From the NCBI GenBank assembly GCA_030068145.1, contig JAPJBO010000902.1:1-64000 (forward strand): a stretch of 64,000 nucleotides of DNA, in the 5' to 3' direction. The number at the start of each line of letters is the position of its first letter. The first letter of the stretch is position 1. The DNA is from Diplonema papillatum (taxonomy: Eukaryota > Euglenozoa > Diplonemea > Diplonemida > Diplonemidae). The notes under the pieces are model-generated. The model was not told where the DNA came from, did no database searches, and saw only the letters and a program-made list of their open reading frames with translations. A program made the position numbers and the translations under genes. Below, one piece after another: positions 19,445 to 29,836 of this stretch.

Positions 19445-19900
19445 GGTGCTGAGGGATCTCCGGGGCTGGGAATGGATATAGCGACAAAATAGTAGGAAAG
19501 TGTCCCCTGTTGTTCCAGTAGATCCATTCCCAGCCCCGGCAGCCCCGCGAGGCCCAGGATCTCCGGGGCTGGGAATGGATCTACCGACAAAATAGTAGGA
19601 GAGTGTCCCCTGTAGTTCCAGTAGATCCATTCCCAGCCCCGGAGAGCCTCGGCCCCGCAGGGCTGCCGGGCTAGGAATAGGTCTACCGGGAAAACAGTAG
19701 AAAGCGTCCCCTGTTGTTCCAGAAGATCCATTCCCCAGCCCCGGCAGCCCCGCGAGGCCCAGGATCTCCGGGGCTGGGAATGGATCTACCGACAAAATAG
19801 CAGGAAAGTGCCCCCTGCTGTTCCAGTAGATCCACCGAGAAAAACAGTAGAAAGCGTCCCCTGTTGTTCCGGTAGATCCATTCCACAGCCACAGCACCGG
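19445..19900. repeat. ~100-bp repeats, each able to fold back
   Basis: About four diverged units. Each holds GGGGCTGGGAATGGATCTAC and, about 40 nt later, the reverse complement GTAGATCCATTCCCAGCCCC, so every unit can form a ~20-bp hairpin around GTGTCCCCTGTTGTTCCA. Overlapping ORFs on the minus strand are by-products. Confidence 0.8.
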
Positions 19901-20034
19901 AACGGACGGTCGCAGTGGAACCCTGGTGCACGGGGGCCGCTGCGACACCCGCCTTTTAGCACCAGCTTTTGACTTTGGACACGGCTGCGGTGGAGCGGGG
20001 GCCCGGCTCGTTTTGTGATTGATTTCATTTCAGG

Positions 20035-20205
20035 CGTGGTTGACCATCATAAAAGCCAGGTCATCCTTCCTGATAGAGCAAGACCGCGCTGACTTGGCCA
20101 GGGTCCGCGTGATCGCTCATCAGAAAGCCCACAAGGGGGCGCCGCTGCACCTTGACAACAGCACTGAAAGTCGTCGGTTCGGTAATAGTCCCATGGTGCT
20201 CTAAC
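20035..20205 (+). CDS. Possible terminal exon, unknown protein
   Basis: After a T-rich tract ending TTTCATTTCAG the sequence stays open for about 55 codons (AWLTIIKARSSFLIEQDRAD and onward) to TAA at 20,203. Composition is protein-like (FLIEQDRADLARVRVIAHQ). No upstream partner exon or homologue was recognised, so it may be chance. Confidence 0.25.
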
Positions 20206-20394
20206 GGTCCCTCCAGAGCAGGCAGGAGGAGTCCCAGTTCACCACATAAAAGTGTGAGCAGGCGCTACGCACCAGAAGGTGACGTGCGGAACTGGAGGCG
20301 GAAGGGCAAGTCAGGGGCCTGCTGCGGGAAACACCGCCGAGCTTAACTGAGGACACACATCGCGGTCATACGACGAGTGCAACGCGTTAGTACT

Positions 20395-20455
20395 CTTTCA
20401 CCTGTTGATATCATCTGTTGATATCATCTGTTGATATCATCTGTTGATATCAAAG
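20395..20455. repeat. 15-bp tandem repeat with GATATC
   Basis: Four copies of TGTTGATATCATC-type units. The surrounding 20.2-21.0 kb shows no convincing gene. Confidence 0.85.
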
Positions 20456-21044
20456 CAAACATCGCATGACGGCAACAAAACGTGTTCGGTCATCCGTCGC
20501 GATTGCGATCAAAGCAAGTAGCGGAGATAGGTGGCAGAATTCGCTTGCAGTAACCTCAGTTGCCGCACATTTGGTTTTAGCGTTCATTGTGTTTTAAAGG
20601 TTCGTTGTGCAAAAGATTGAGCACCAAGCGAATCACATGCACCAAAGCAAGACAGGGCATGCGCCTAGCGGAATCTCGCCTTGAATTCTGCCTAGAACTC
20701 TAAATTTAGAGTATTTGTCATGAGATGGCAGACAAATGTGCATGTCGGGTGTGTACTTACGTACCATCTGGTGGAAGAGTCCCCTTTCTCCCCCGAGTTC
20801 TTGCGTTTCTTTCGCCGGCGAAAAATGATACACACGCACGAAGTGATCATATGTGGGATACTTCCCAATTTTTTCTTCTGAATACGCACCTGCGAGGCGG
20901 CCGCTGCAAATTCCAAAAGGAGGACACATGCCCCACGAAACACCGATACATCTGGGTTCAGTGCGGGATGTAAGCGTTCGACAAAAAAGATCCTTCTCCC
21001 CTGTAGCCAGTGTCGAAATGAGTGGCGGCGCGTCCGAGTATTTT

Positions 21045-21335
21045 ACATAAGCGCCAGCTTGGAAGGAAATTCTCGATAGCTGCCAGACAAAGAACCGAAG
21101 GGATCCCAAGTGCTGTAACTACCGAACCACGTGTTGAACGGACGTGAGGTCAATGCGGGTCTACCCCAACACGACAACCACACAAACACAACAGGCCAAA
21201 AGTCCTGAGTGAGAAAACAACACACGGTGGTGTTAGCGAAGAACAAATCAGATTGTGTTCGTCTTGTATTTTCCCCTTACCTCTATATTTCCTCCCTTCC
21301 ATTCAGAGTCAAAGCAGCTACGTCGAGTATTTCCT
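21045..21335. repeat. Dispersed repeat family C (first copy)
   Basis: Carries TACATAAGCGCCAGCTTGGA, AACCACGTGTTGAACGGACG and CTACGTCGAGTATTT, which recur at 25,400-25,640, 25,860-26,780, 52,340-52,795 (reverse) and 63,625-63,960 (reverse). The ends are A/T runs beside ACATAAGCGCC. No coding capacity. Confidence 0.8.
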
Positions 21336-21539
21336 CCCTTCCTGTAACTCCGCACGAAACATAGATAAACCTGGGTCAAAAAAAGACCTGTATTGTAGTT
21401 GTATTGAGTGAGCAAACTGTCCCCGGACTGAGTCCTGTCAACATGACCCGGCAACGAATGCGAGAATTGACTAGCCATCATGCGGGCCCATGGGCTATGG
21501 GACCCAGGACTAGCGATTGTGAAGAAGACGCCTGGCGGC

Positions 21540-22330
21540 GCCGGACGACGTGAAGGAGCTCCGTCTGTTCAGCATAGACTCGGACACTTAGCGACAACGC
21601 GGCCCATGTGATATGGTACCCAGCATCCTGCTACGATGAGCATAGCGACTGCGAAGAAGACCGCCGGACGACTTGAAGGAGCTCCGTCTGTTCAGCATAG
21701 ACTCGGACACTTAGCGACAACGCGGCCCATGTGATATGGTACCCAGCATCCTGCTACGATGAGCATGGCGACTGCGAAGAAGACGACTGACGGCGCCGGA
21801 CGACTTGAAGGAGCTCCGTCTGTTCAGCATAGACTCGGACACTTAGCGACAACGCGGCCCATGTGATATGGTACCCAGCATCCTGCTACGATGAGCATGG
21901 CGACTGCGAAGAAGACGACTGACGGCGCCGGACGACTTGAAGGAGCTCCGTCTGTTCAGCATAGACTCGGACACTTAGCGACAACGCGGCCCATGTGATA
22001 TGGTACCCAGCATCCTGCTACGATGAGCATGGCGACTGCGAAGAAGACGACTGACGGCGCCGGACGACTTGAAGGAGCTCCGTCTGTTCAGCATAGACTC
22101 GGACACTTAGCGACAACGCGGCCCATGTGATATGGTACCCAGCATCCTGCTACGATGAGCATAGCGACGGCGAAGAAGACGACTGACGGCGCCGGACGAC
22201 TTGAAGGAGCTCCGTCTGTTCAGCATAGACTCGGACACTTAGCGACAACGCGGCCCATGTGATATGGTACCCAGCATCCTGCTACGATGAGCATGGCGAC
22301 TGCGAAGAAGACGACTGACGGCGCCGGACG
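21540..22330. repeat. 131-bp array made from the 3' end of the ankyrin gene
   Basis: Six copies of a ~131-bp unit (GACTTGAAGGAGCTCCGTCT to GACGGCGCCGGAC). Roughly half of each unit is the last ~20 codons and stop of the ankyrin gene (minus strand), the rest its 3' flank. The intact gene end lies at the inner edge (22,282-22,345). The outermost unit is about 11 bp shorter. Confidence 0.88.
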
Positions 22331-25074
22331 ACTTGAAGGAGCTGCGTCTGCTCAGCCTCCTCGAGCCGATCGGCGAGGGCCCCGTGGCCGAGGTTGCGGG
22401 CGATGACCGCCGCTGTCTTGCCCCGGCTGCACACGCCGCGGGCATCCGCGCCGTGCGCCAGCAGCATCGCCACCAGCTGCCCGCTGCCCGCCGCCGCAGC
22501 GTACATCAGCGCGCTCTTCGAGAGGTAGTCGGTCGGGTGCGGACTCGCGCCGGCGCCGAGGAGCTTTCTCGCCATCTCGACCGACCCTTGCATGCACACC
22601 AGCATCAGCGGCGTTTGCAGGTGCGTCCCCTGCGCGTCGACGTCCGCTCCGCTGCCTGCGGGGTTTTGCGATTCATTCGTTAATTGTCTTCAATACTTCA
22701 CACATTTTTCTGTGGTGTGATTTAAACCCTGTCCACAAACCCGGCAATACTCGAATTTGATCACGCCAGATTCATTCGTTACTTGTCTTCAATAATTCAC
22801 ACATTTTTCTGTGGTGTGATTTAAACCCTGTCCACAAACCCGGCAATACTCGAATTTGATCACGCCAGATTCATTCGTTACTTGTCTTCAATAATTCACA
22901 CATTTTCTGTGGTGTGATTTAAACCCTGTCCACAAACCCGGCAATACTCGAATTTGATCACGCCAGATTCATTCGTTCCTTGTCTTCAATAATTCACACA
23001 TTTTCTGTGGTGTGATTTAAACCCTGTCCACAAACCCGGCAATACTCGAATTTGATCACGCCAGATTCATTCGTTCCTTGTCTTCAATAATTCACACATT
23101 TTTCTGTGGTGTGATTTAAACCCTGTCCACAAACCCGGCAATACTCGAATTTGATCACGCCAGATTCATTCGTTCCTTGTCTTCAATACTTCACACATTT
23201 TTCTGTGGTGTGATTTAAACCCTGTCCACAAACCCGGCAATACTCGAATTTGATCACGCCAAATTCATTCGTTACTTGTCTTCAATAATTCACACATTTT
23301 CTGTGGTGTGATTTAAACCCTGTCCACAAACCCGGCAATACTCGAATTTGATCACGCCAGATTCATTCGTTACTTGTCTTCAATAATTCACACATTTTCT
23401 GTGGTGTGATTTAAACCCTGTCCACAAACCCGGCAATACTCGAATTTGATCACGCCAGATTCATTCGTTACTTGTCTTCAATAATTCACACATTTTCTGT
23501 GGTGTGATTTAAACCCTGTCCACAAACCCGGCAATACTCGAATTTGATCACGCCAGATTCATTCGTTACTTGTCTTCAATAATTCACACATTTTCTGTGG
23601 TGTGATTTAAACCCTGTCCACAAACCCGGCAATACTCGAATTTGATCACGCCAGATTCATTCGTTCCTTATTTCCAACGAGTTACACATTTCTGAAATAG
23701 CCGTGTGGGACTGTAGTGACCGCGCCGCTGCCTGCGTTTTTGCAATTCTGGTGTGATCCTGACGATCCCGTGGGACGTACAGATGGGTGTCTTTTAACGG
23801 CTAAAATAGGAAGCTGGGCTGGACTTAACTCATGCTTGAGCCAGGATGCCCAGTCTGCTGCCTTTCCGCTGGGCTCTTGGCAGCAGACCCGCTCGCATAC
23901 ACTTTTCATAACGGTGGCGTTGCGCGCTGCGAAGTCCTCCATCATTTGCCAGAGTGTCACGTTGCGTCGCCCCGTCGATGTTCGCCAGGTCAGGTTGTTT
24001 TCTAGACCAGCGTGCGTCGCGCCTGGCCCTCTCGTACCGGCGCAGCGAGCTGGAGCAAGCCGAGGAAGAGACGAACTTCTGCGAAAGCATTCGACAAGGA
24101 ATAACAAGGGATCGATTCTCTCGACTCTTTTTAGTACTAACAATCTTGTGGGTTGCCCTTCAATGTATTGTGCAGGCTAAAAAGACGTAGGCAGCGTGTT
24201 TTGGTGGTTGATCAGAATTCCTTACCTGAATACACACAGGGTAAATACAAGTGGGAAAACGATCAACCGGCACGCACAAACAAAGAAATAATCTTAGAAA
24301 TGGTTGAGCTGCTCAAGTCGAAAGACAACTGCGTCAAGCTGAGTGCCTTCCCGTCTCTTAACCCGAGAAGGAATAATCAAAACGAAGTTCTTAGCGGTTC
24401 TCTTTTGAGTTTCGTCTAAGGCCTCGTTGCGCGGGATCAATAGGGACTGCCGGGGTCGTACGTACTCCTACTTCAGAGGTGAAATTCTTAGATCGTAAGA
24501 AGACGAACTTCTGCGAAAGCATTCGACAAGAACGTCTTCATTAATCAAGAACGAGAGCGTGGGGATCCAAGATGATCAGATACCGTCGTAGTCCACTGCT
24601 GTAAACGATGCCGTCTCAGGATCGAGGGAAGTCATTTTGGCTCCGGCACGACGCGGCGGAGGCGAAGCACGCGGCGGCGGAGAAGGAGAGGCGGAAAGCG
24701 GAGGGCACCACAAATAAGGTTGGAAAGCAAGGAAGGACACGCATACTCAGCAAAGCGTCGACAACCTCCCACCTACCAGCCACGGCGCTGTCCATGAGGG
24801 CAGTGAAGCCGAACACGTCGCAGCCGTTGAGGTCGGCGCCCATGCGCGAGAGGTGCGGGATGCAGTCGTGCCTGTTCTGCATGGACACCGTGACCACCGA
24901 CGGCCAGCCCAGCTTCGAAGAAGCGTCGACGTCAAGGCCGGCCTGCAGCACCAGAGCCGCGGTGTCAAGCTCGCCCTTCAGAACTGCGGTGCAGAAGGAC
25001 TCGACGCTGATCTCGACGTCCATCTGCTTCAGACTTTCCCGCGCTTGCGCTTCGCGCGTCAGCGCCACGTCCAT
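22282..25074 (-). CDS. Ankyrin-repeat protein, two exons
   Basis: Exons 25074-24747 and 22655-22282 join in phase 1 (donor A^GTATGC, acceptor CCCCGCAG^GC), coding for about 233 residues. The junction restores an ankyrin unit: EVVDALLS-SGADVDAQGTHL-QTPLMLV. About five ankyrin-type helix pairs can be seen (DTAALVLQAGLDVDASS, HLSRMGADLNGCD, FGFTALMDSAVAG, ARKLLGAGASPH, KSALMYAAAAGSG, LLAHGADARG), so it is probably a protein-binding adaptor; no other domain is present. The first exon starts MDVALTREAQ. The 2,091-bp intron holds a tandem array, a LINE fragment, a family-A repeat and SSU rRNA pieces. Both gene edges are repeated outside it. Confidence 0.85.
22667..23665. repeat. ~98-bp tandem array, ten copies, in ankyrin intron
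   Basis: Highly uniform units: TTCATTCGTTACTTGTCTTC, AATAATTCACACATTTTCTG, TGGTGTGATTTAAACCCTGT and CCACAAACCCGGCAATACTC, differing mainly by one T in the ACATTT run. It begins about 10 bp beyond the splice acceptor. Confidence 0.92.
23690..24010 (-). pseudogene. LINE 3' fragment (C-terminal RNase H ORF tail)
   Basis: A minus-strand peptide with FAARNATVMKSVCER, QEPSGKAA and WASWLKHEL closely matches the C terminus of the LINE-like ORF at 49,969-51,105. It lies inside the ankyrin intron; the rest of the ORF is absent. Confidence 0.75.
24062..24100 (+). rRNA. Short SSU rRNA fragment
   Basis: GACGAACTTCTGCGAAAGCA plus TTCGACAAG, identical to part of the longer SSU fragment 400 bp away. Too short to be functional. 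Confidence 0.6.
24420..24650 (+). rRNA. SSU (18S) rRNA fragment, pseudogene
   Basis: Contains universally conserved SSU blocks in order: GAGGTGAAATTCTTAGATCG, GACGAACTTCTGCGAAAGCA, TCATTAATCAAGAACGAGAG, GATCAGATACCGTCGTAGTC and TGTAAACGATGCCG. It covers roughly the central ~220 nt of SSU only. TTAGATCG and the TGCTGTAAACGATG context look discoban rather than dinoflagellate or opisthokont. It lies within the ankyrin intron on the opposite strand, so it cannot be part of an rDNA unit. Confidence 0.88.
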
Positions 25075-25079
25075 CGTGC

Positions 25080-25265
25080 AGCCGGATGTGACGCCTGTTG
25101 GGGTGGTTGATGATTGCTTGGGGGTACTACATTCATGCAACTGGATGTGACGCCTGTTGGGGTGGTTGCTGGTTACTTAAGGGTTCTGCAATCGAATGCT
25201 GTACACCATGCAACCGGATGTGACGTCTGTTGGGGTGGTAGATGTTACTTCGGGGGCTCTGCAAC
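25080..25265. repeat. Short tandem copies of the ankyrin 5' leader
   Basis: GGATGTGACGCCTGTTGGGG and its neighbours occur at about 25,083, 25,143 and 25,208. The innermost copy runs straight into the ankyrin ATG (GCTGCACGATG on the minus strand); the outer copies also end in GCATG. So the 5' leader up to the start codon is repeated outward. Confidence 0.7.
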
Positions 25266-25399
25266 CGTATGCTGCTTACTGGTTTGCCTTCATTCCTGGC
25301 TGGAATAGCTTGTTCTCTCACACACATGGTGGCTGCCTCATCGTACGTGAGAAAGCTAAGTCACATGTGACTTTGACTTCTCTTTTCTTTTAATTTTTT

Positions 25400-26790
25400 T
25401 TTTTTACATAAGCGCCAGCTTGAAAGGAAATGCTCGACGATGCTGCCCGACAAAGAACAGAAGGGATCCCAAGTGCTGTAACTACCGAACCACGTGTTGA
25501 ACGGACGTGAGGTCATGCGGATCTACCCCTACGATGTGTAAGCGAAGAACAAATCAGATTGTGTTTGTATTGTATTTGCCCCTTACCTCTATATTTCCCC
25601 CCTTCCATTCGGAGTCGAAGCAGCTACGTCGAGTATTTTGACAGTCGCTCCGTCTCCTTGTTCCTTCCCCACCCCGTTTCTTCCGCTTTTTTTCCCCCCT
25701 TCTTTTTTTCCGTTCATTGTTTTTTGGCGTTTATATTTTTGCTTCTTCCTCTCTTTTCTTTGCAAGTAGTGAGGCTCGCAGCAGCATTCTCCTAGCACGC
25801 TGGAGTGAGTGGCCGACGGAAGAGCCCGGCAAACAACGGGAAGTTTGGCCCCCGTGGCTTAAATCCTGAGTGAGAAAACAACACACGGTGGTGTAAGCGA
25901 AGAACTGTGAAAACGGGTTTTTGCCTAGAGGCTTTTCGTGTTATTTTGCAAATGCTTTGAGCTATCTTCGTGAACAAAACAGATTGTGTTTGTATTGTAT
26001 TTGCCCCTTACCTCTATATTTCCCCCCTTCCATTCGGAGTCGAAGCAGCTACGTCGAGTATTTTTCCGTTCATTGTTTTTTGGCGTTTTTATTTTTGCTT
26101 CTTCCTCTCTTTTCTTTTCTAGTAGTGAGGCTCGCAGCAGCATTCTCCTTGCACGCTGGAGTGAGTGGCCGACGGAAGAGCCCCGGCAAACAACGGGAAG
26201 TTTGGCCCCCGTGGCTTAAATCCTGAGTGAGAAAACAACACACGGTGGTGTAAGCGAAGAACAAATCAGATTGTGTTTGTATTGTATTTGCCCCTTACCT
26301 CTATATTTCCCCCCTTCCATTCGGAGTCGAAGCAGCTACGTCGAGTATTTTTCCGTTCATTGTTTTTTGGCGTTTTTATTTTTGCTTCTTCCTCTCTTTT
26401 CTTTTCTAGTAGTGAGGCTCGCAGCAGCATTCTCCTTGCACGCTGGAGTGAGTGGCCGACGGAAGAGCCCCGGCAAACAACGGGAAGTTTGGCCCCCGTG
26501 GCTTAAATCCTGAGTGAGAAAACAACACACGGTGGTGTAAGCGAAGAACAAATCAGATTGTGTTTGTATTGTATTTGCCCCTTACCTCTATATTTCCCCC
26601 CTTCCATTCGGAGTCGAAGCAGCTACGTCGAGTATTTTTCCGTCCATTGTTTTTTGGCGTTTTTATTTTTGCTTCTTCCTCTCTTTTCTTTTCTAGTAGT
26701 GAGGCTCGCAGCAGCATTCTCCTAGCACGCTGGTGTGAGTGGCCGACGGAAAAGCCCCGGCAAACAACGGGAAGTTTGGCCCCCGTGGCG
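25400..26790. repeat. Family C cluster with ~287-bp tandem units
   Basis: Three nearly identical 287-bp units (from about 25,950) and an older copy at 25,400-25,860. Each holds AACAACACACGGTGGTGTAA, TTGCCCCTTACCTCTATATT and TCGAGTATTTTTCCGTTCAT. The identical ORFs in each unit are repeat-derived. Confidence 0.88.
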
Positions 26791-27011
26791 ACTTTCGGCC
26801 GTGTGCAGAAGCCAAACTGGAAACACTCGAGGGGGGCTGTCGTATGCTTTATGTCGACAAAGGCTAGAAGCAGTACGACTGCAAAGTGTTGTCTTCTCTA
26901 AGGAAGGGGTGCTCATGCGTTTTGTTTGTGCGCTGCCGGTTAGTCGTTTCCACCCATGTATTTACCCTGTGCCATTTTCAAGTTCGGAATTCTGATCAAC
27001 CACCAAAACAC

Positions 27012-27221
27012 GCCGCCGTACCAAACGAAGGTCAAGCGCACACCTGTTTCGGCCAGCTCCGCTTCAGCGTCCGTGAATTCTTCATCGTCGATCCAGAGGG
27101 AAAGATCCTCAGCTTCGTGCCCGGTGACTTGCGCTGCTTGGTCCAGCAGGTGGCCTACAGTGTCCGATGCGGAAACAAGGAAACAGGAGACTGCGCATGG
27201 GGACCGGACGTATACTTGCAT
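27012..27221 (-). CDS. Ubiquitin-like domain ORF
   Basis: From ATG 27221 the product MQVYVRSPCAVSCFLV, then SDTVGHLLDQAAQ, LSLWIDDEEFTD and LTFVWYGG, follows the ubiquitin beta-grasp order residue for residue in length: 70 residues to a Gly-Gly pair, against 76 in ubiquitin. The core Lys residues of ubiquitin are missing. After Gly-Gly the frame continues for about 20 residues into a family-A repeat copy, stopping at about 26,940, so either a repeat has replaced the 3' end or the donor-like CAG^GTGTGC near 27,043 ends an exon. An upstream in-frame extension without function is possible. The fold call is by eye only. Confidence 0.5.
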
Positions 27222-27399
27222 GCACGACGATTGGTCGACGCGGCGGCTGTTTGGGACCCGTTCGTCGAAACAGGTTTGCGGCACTACTGCTTTGCGGGGT
27301 GGGTGTGGACGGTTCGGGTGCCTTGCCTTGCCGTCTCAGCGGGATCCCTTTTGAACTGATGTCTTGTTCTTGTGTGGTCTTAGCAGGATCCCTTTGAAC

Positions 27400-28165
27400 T
27401 GATATCTTGTGTACCCCGTGAGTTTCTGCTGCTCACAATCTCCGGTGCAAGCTAAAGCAGGACCGACTCTTCCCCTCCTTCTTTTCGTGAGGAAGAGAAG
27501 AGAAGCGATACAGCAGCCAGTCGGCTCGGGTTTTCTGGGGCGGTTCGAAATCGGCGGAAGTCACTTGAGTGAATATGTGTGTGTGTTTGTATGTGGGTGT
27601 TTCTTCTTTCTTCTGCCACGCGTTGTTTGTGGATTTGAAGGTCGGTATTTTAAAGTCTCCGGTTGACCGTAGAGGCTTGAGTATGGCGGGGGGGTTGAGA
27701 AAAGTAAGAGGGTGCAGCTCGTTTCGGGTGATGTGTCACTCCGTTGTGAAACCTTGTGAAGTCCCCTAACGCGCTTAGAGGGTGTTTGGGACTTGGGTAG
27801 GGTGTGGTCGTTCTGCTTGTCTTTTTGCAGATCGGACGGTCCCGTTTGGGCGCACAGATTGGTGTTTTTTTTAAGCGGTGTGCATATGACTCCGGTCGAC
27901 AGTAAAGGCGGACTTCATGGTAGGCGAACTACTCAAAACCCTAACCGGACGGTCCCGTTTGGGCGCACAGATTGGTGTTTTTTTTAAGCGGTGTGCATAT
28001 GACTCCGGTCGACAGTAAAGGCGGACTTCATGGTAGGCAAACTACTCAGAACCCTAACCGGACGGTCCCGTTTGGGCGCACAGATTGGTGTTTTTTTTAA
28101 GCGGTGTGCATATGACTCCGGTCGACAGTAAAGGCGGACTTCATGGTAGGCGAACTACTCAAAAT
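27400..28165. repeat. Dispersed repeats D plus a 116-bp array
   Basis: At 27,620-27,700 lies a copy of the GTCTCCGGTTGACC repeat (other copies near 33,545, 41,228, 48,748, 49,300, 53,235 and 53,365). From 27,830 to 28,165 three 116-bp units carry GACGGTCCCGTTTGGGCGCA and TGACTCCGGTCGACAGTAAA. Confidence 0.8.
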
Positions 28166-28166
28166 C

Positions 28167-28547
28167 CTAACCCACACGCACCCGCGTGGCGGCAATAGAC
28201 AAAAGTAAGCCGCCCCATCCCATCCCGATATACCGTGACCGTTTGGGTTGGTTGAGGTTAGAATGTAGAACATCTGTAGCGATGGCCTGCAATAGCCACT
28301 GGATGACTACCTCTTCCGATCGTACCGTGTCGCGCTTCTGGCGTTTGCACTCATTCGAATCATCGTCTTCGCGCGGTCGCTTTGCGACTCTTCCCTTCCT
28401 TGCCAGTTTGCATGCTTCTGCGGCCTTTGCCTTCGCTTTCACGGGCGGCGCTGGGCACTTCTTCCGTTGGGGGGTCGTCGTAGCTCGTCTTCGCTTTACC
28501 GGTGCTGATACCTTCCTTGCTGGTGACGGCGTAATTGGCGGCGGCAC
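28167..28547 (-). CDS. Lys/Arg-rich ORF with a short conserved tail, uncertain
   Basis: About 126 codons: a basic Pro/Lys/Arg-rich N terminus (KRRRATTTPQRKKCPAP), an acidic patch, then EEVVIQWLLQAIATDVLHSN. The tail is related at peptide level to segments at about 28,580-28,690 and 53,470-53,560 on the same strand (Glu-Glu-Ile-Thr..., Gln-x-Ile-Ala-x-Asp-x-Leu-His-Ser). It may be a decayed element protein. No family recognised. Confidence 0.3.
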   Translation of the reverse strand: MPPPITPSPARKVSAPVKRRRATTTPQRKKCPAPPVKAKAKAAEACKLARKGRVAKRPREDDDSNECKRQKRDTVRSEEVVIQWLLQAIATDVLHSNLNQPKRSRYIGMGWGGLLLSIAATRVRVG

Positions 28548-28719
28548 CCGCCCGTCCGCGTTCCGGGGTGGAGCTTCGGATAGTTTGGATTAGAATGCAA
28601 ATAATCTATGGCGATAATCTGCATCGCCAGCGTCACGGTTATCTCTTCGCAGGCTGGCATGCTTTTGCGTCCTCAGCTCGTCTTGATCGTCGCGCTCAGG
28701 CGCGGAGACGCGCTGAGAC

Positions 28720-29190
28720 ACTCCAGCACTCCTCGTGAATCAGCGGTTCTAGCTGAGACACTCCAGCACTGCTGTTCCATGCGCCTTTCTCGTGATCAGA
28801 GACACTCCAGCACTGCTGTTCCACGCGCCTTCCCTCCTCGTGAATCAGCGGTTCTAACTGAGACACTCCAGCACGGCTGTTCCACGCGCCGTTCTCCTCC
28901 TCGTGAATCAGCGGTTCTAACTGAGACACTCCAGCACGGCTGTTCCACGCGCCGTTCTCCTCCTCGTGAATCAGCGGTTCTAGCTGAGACACCCCAGTAC
29001 TGCTGTTCCACGCGCCTTTCTCGTGATCAGAGACACTCCAGCACTGCTGTTCCACGCGCCTTCCCCTCCTCGTGAATCAGCGGTTCTAGCTGAGACACTC
29101 CAGCACTGCTGTTCCACGCGCCTTTCTCGTGATCAGAGACACTCCAGCGCTGCTGTTCCACGCGCCTTTCTCGTGAATCAGCGTTTCTAG
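28720..29190. repeat. ~60-bp interleaved tandem array
   Basis: Alternating units with GAGACACTCCAGCACTGCTG, TTCCACGCGCC and CGTGAATCAGCGGTTCTAGC. Long ORFs on both strands follow the repeat and are not genes. Confidence 0.88.
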
Positions 29191-29830
29191 CTCAGGCACC
29201 ACGACGTACGAAGGGAAAAAGGGCCAAGGGTTGAAGATGACCGGCGGCTAGTAATGAACAAGACTCCGGGTGAGCTACAATGACGCCATGGGGGGGGGCG
29301 GGGGGGGGTGGGTAGGATGGGGAGAAAGGCAACCTTCGGAGAGCAGAGGGCAGCCATGATGATCTTGTTGGCCGCAAAACACTAGGTCAGGACTCAAGGC
29401 ACCCGACACCCCATGGAGAACTCCTGATCCTGTTGACCGCAAAACACTAGGTCAGGACTCAAGGCACCCGACACCCCACGGAGAACTCCTATCTATCGTG
29501 ACGGACTGTGCGAAGCATGGCACTCCTGGATCGTGGAGTAATTGGCCCGGCAGAGCCGATCAGCAAGCCTCTCGATCTATGAAAGGTAGACACACGGTCT
29601 GTTGGGTTAACATCCTGCTGACGGGCCTTCATGTGACAGGAAGCATAGCAGGTTCCAGGGAAGTAGACTCCTTGGTCCGTGTTTCAAGACGGGTAGTAGA
29701 AGATCGCTGTGTCTGACATGACGTTTAACCACGTCAGGCCACCGGGTGCAAGGACGTTGTCTGAAGACGCCGACACTTACCCTTCGCTGACGATGCCGCG
29801 GGTCACCGCCTCAACTCATTCCTCGCGTAT
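29191..29830. other. Repeats and a conserved LSU rRNA segment (minus)
   Basis: A 71-bp unit is duplicated at 29,368-29,490 (GACTCAAGGCACCCGACACC). At 29,655-29,695 the minus strand reads ACCCGTCTTGAAACACGGAC and CAAGGAGTCTA, a universally conserved 5' LSU rRNA block. No gene seen. Confidence 0.65.
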
Positions 29831-29836
29831 TACACT

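Noticed and set aside
24616..24746. Continuation of the ankyrin ORF beyond 24,747
   Set aside because: The ankyrin pattern stops at the GTATGC donor and resumes perfectly at 22,655; the read-through is intron and abuts the SSU fragment.
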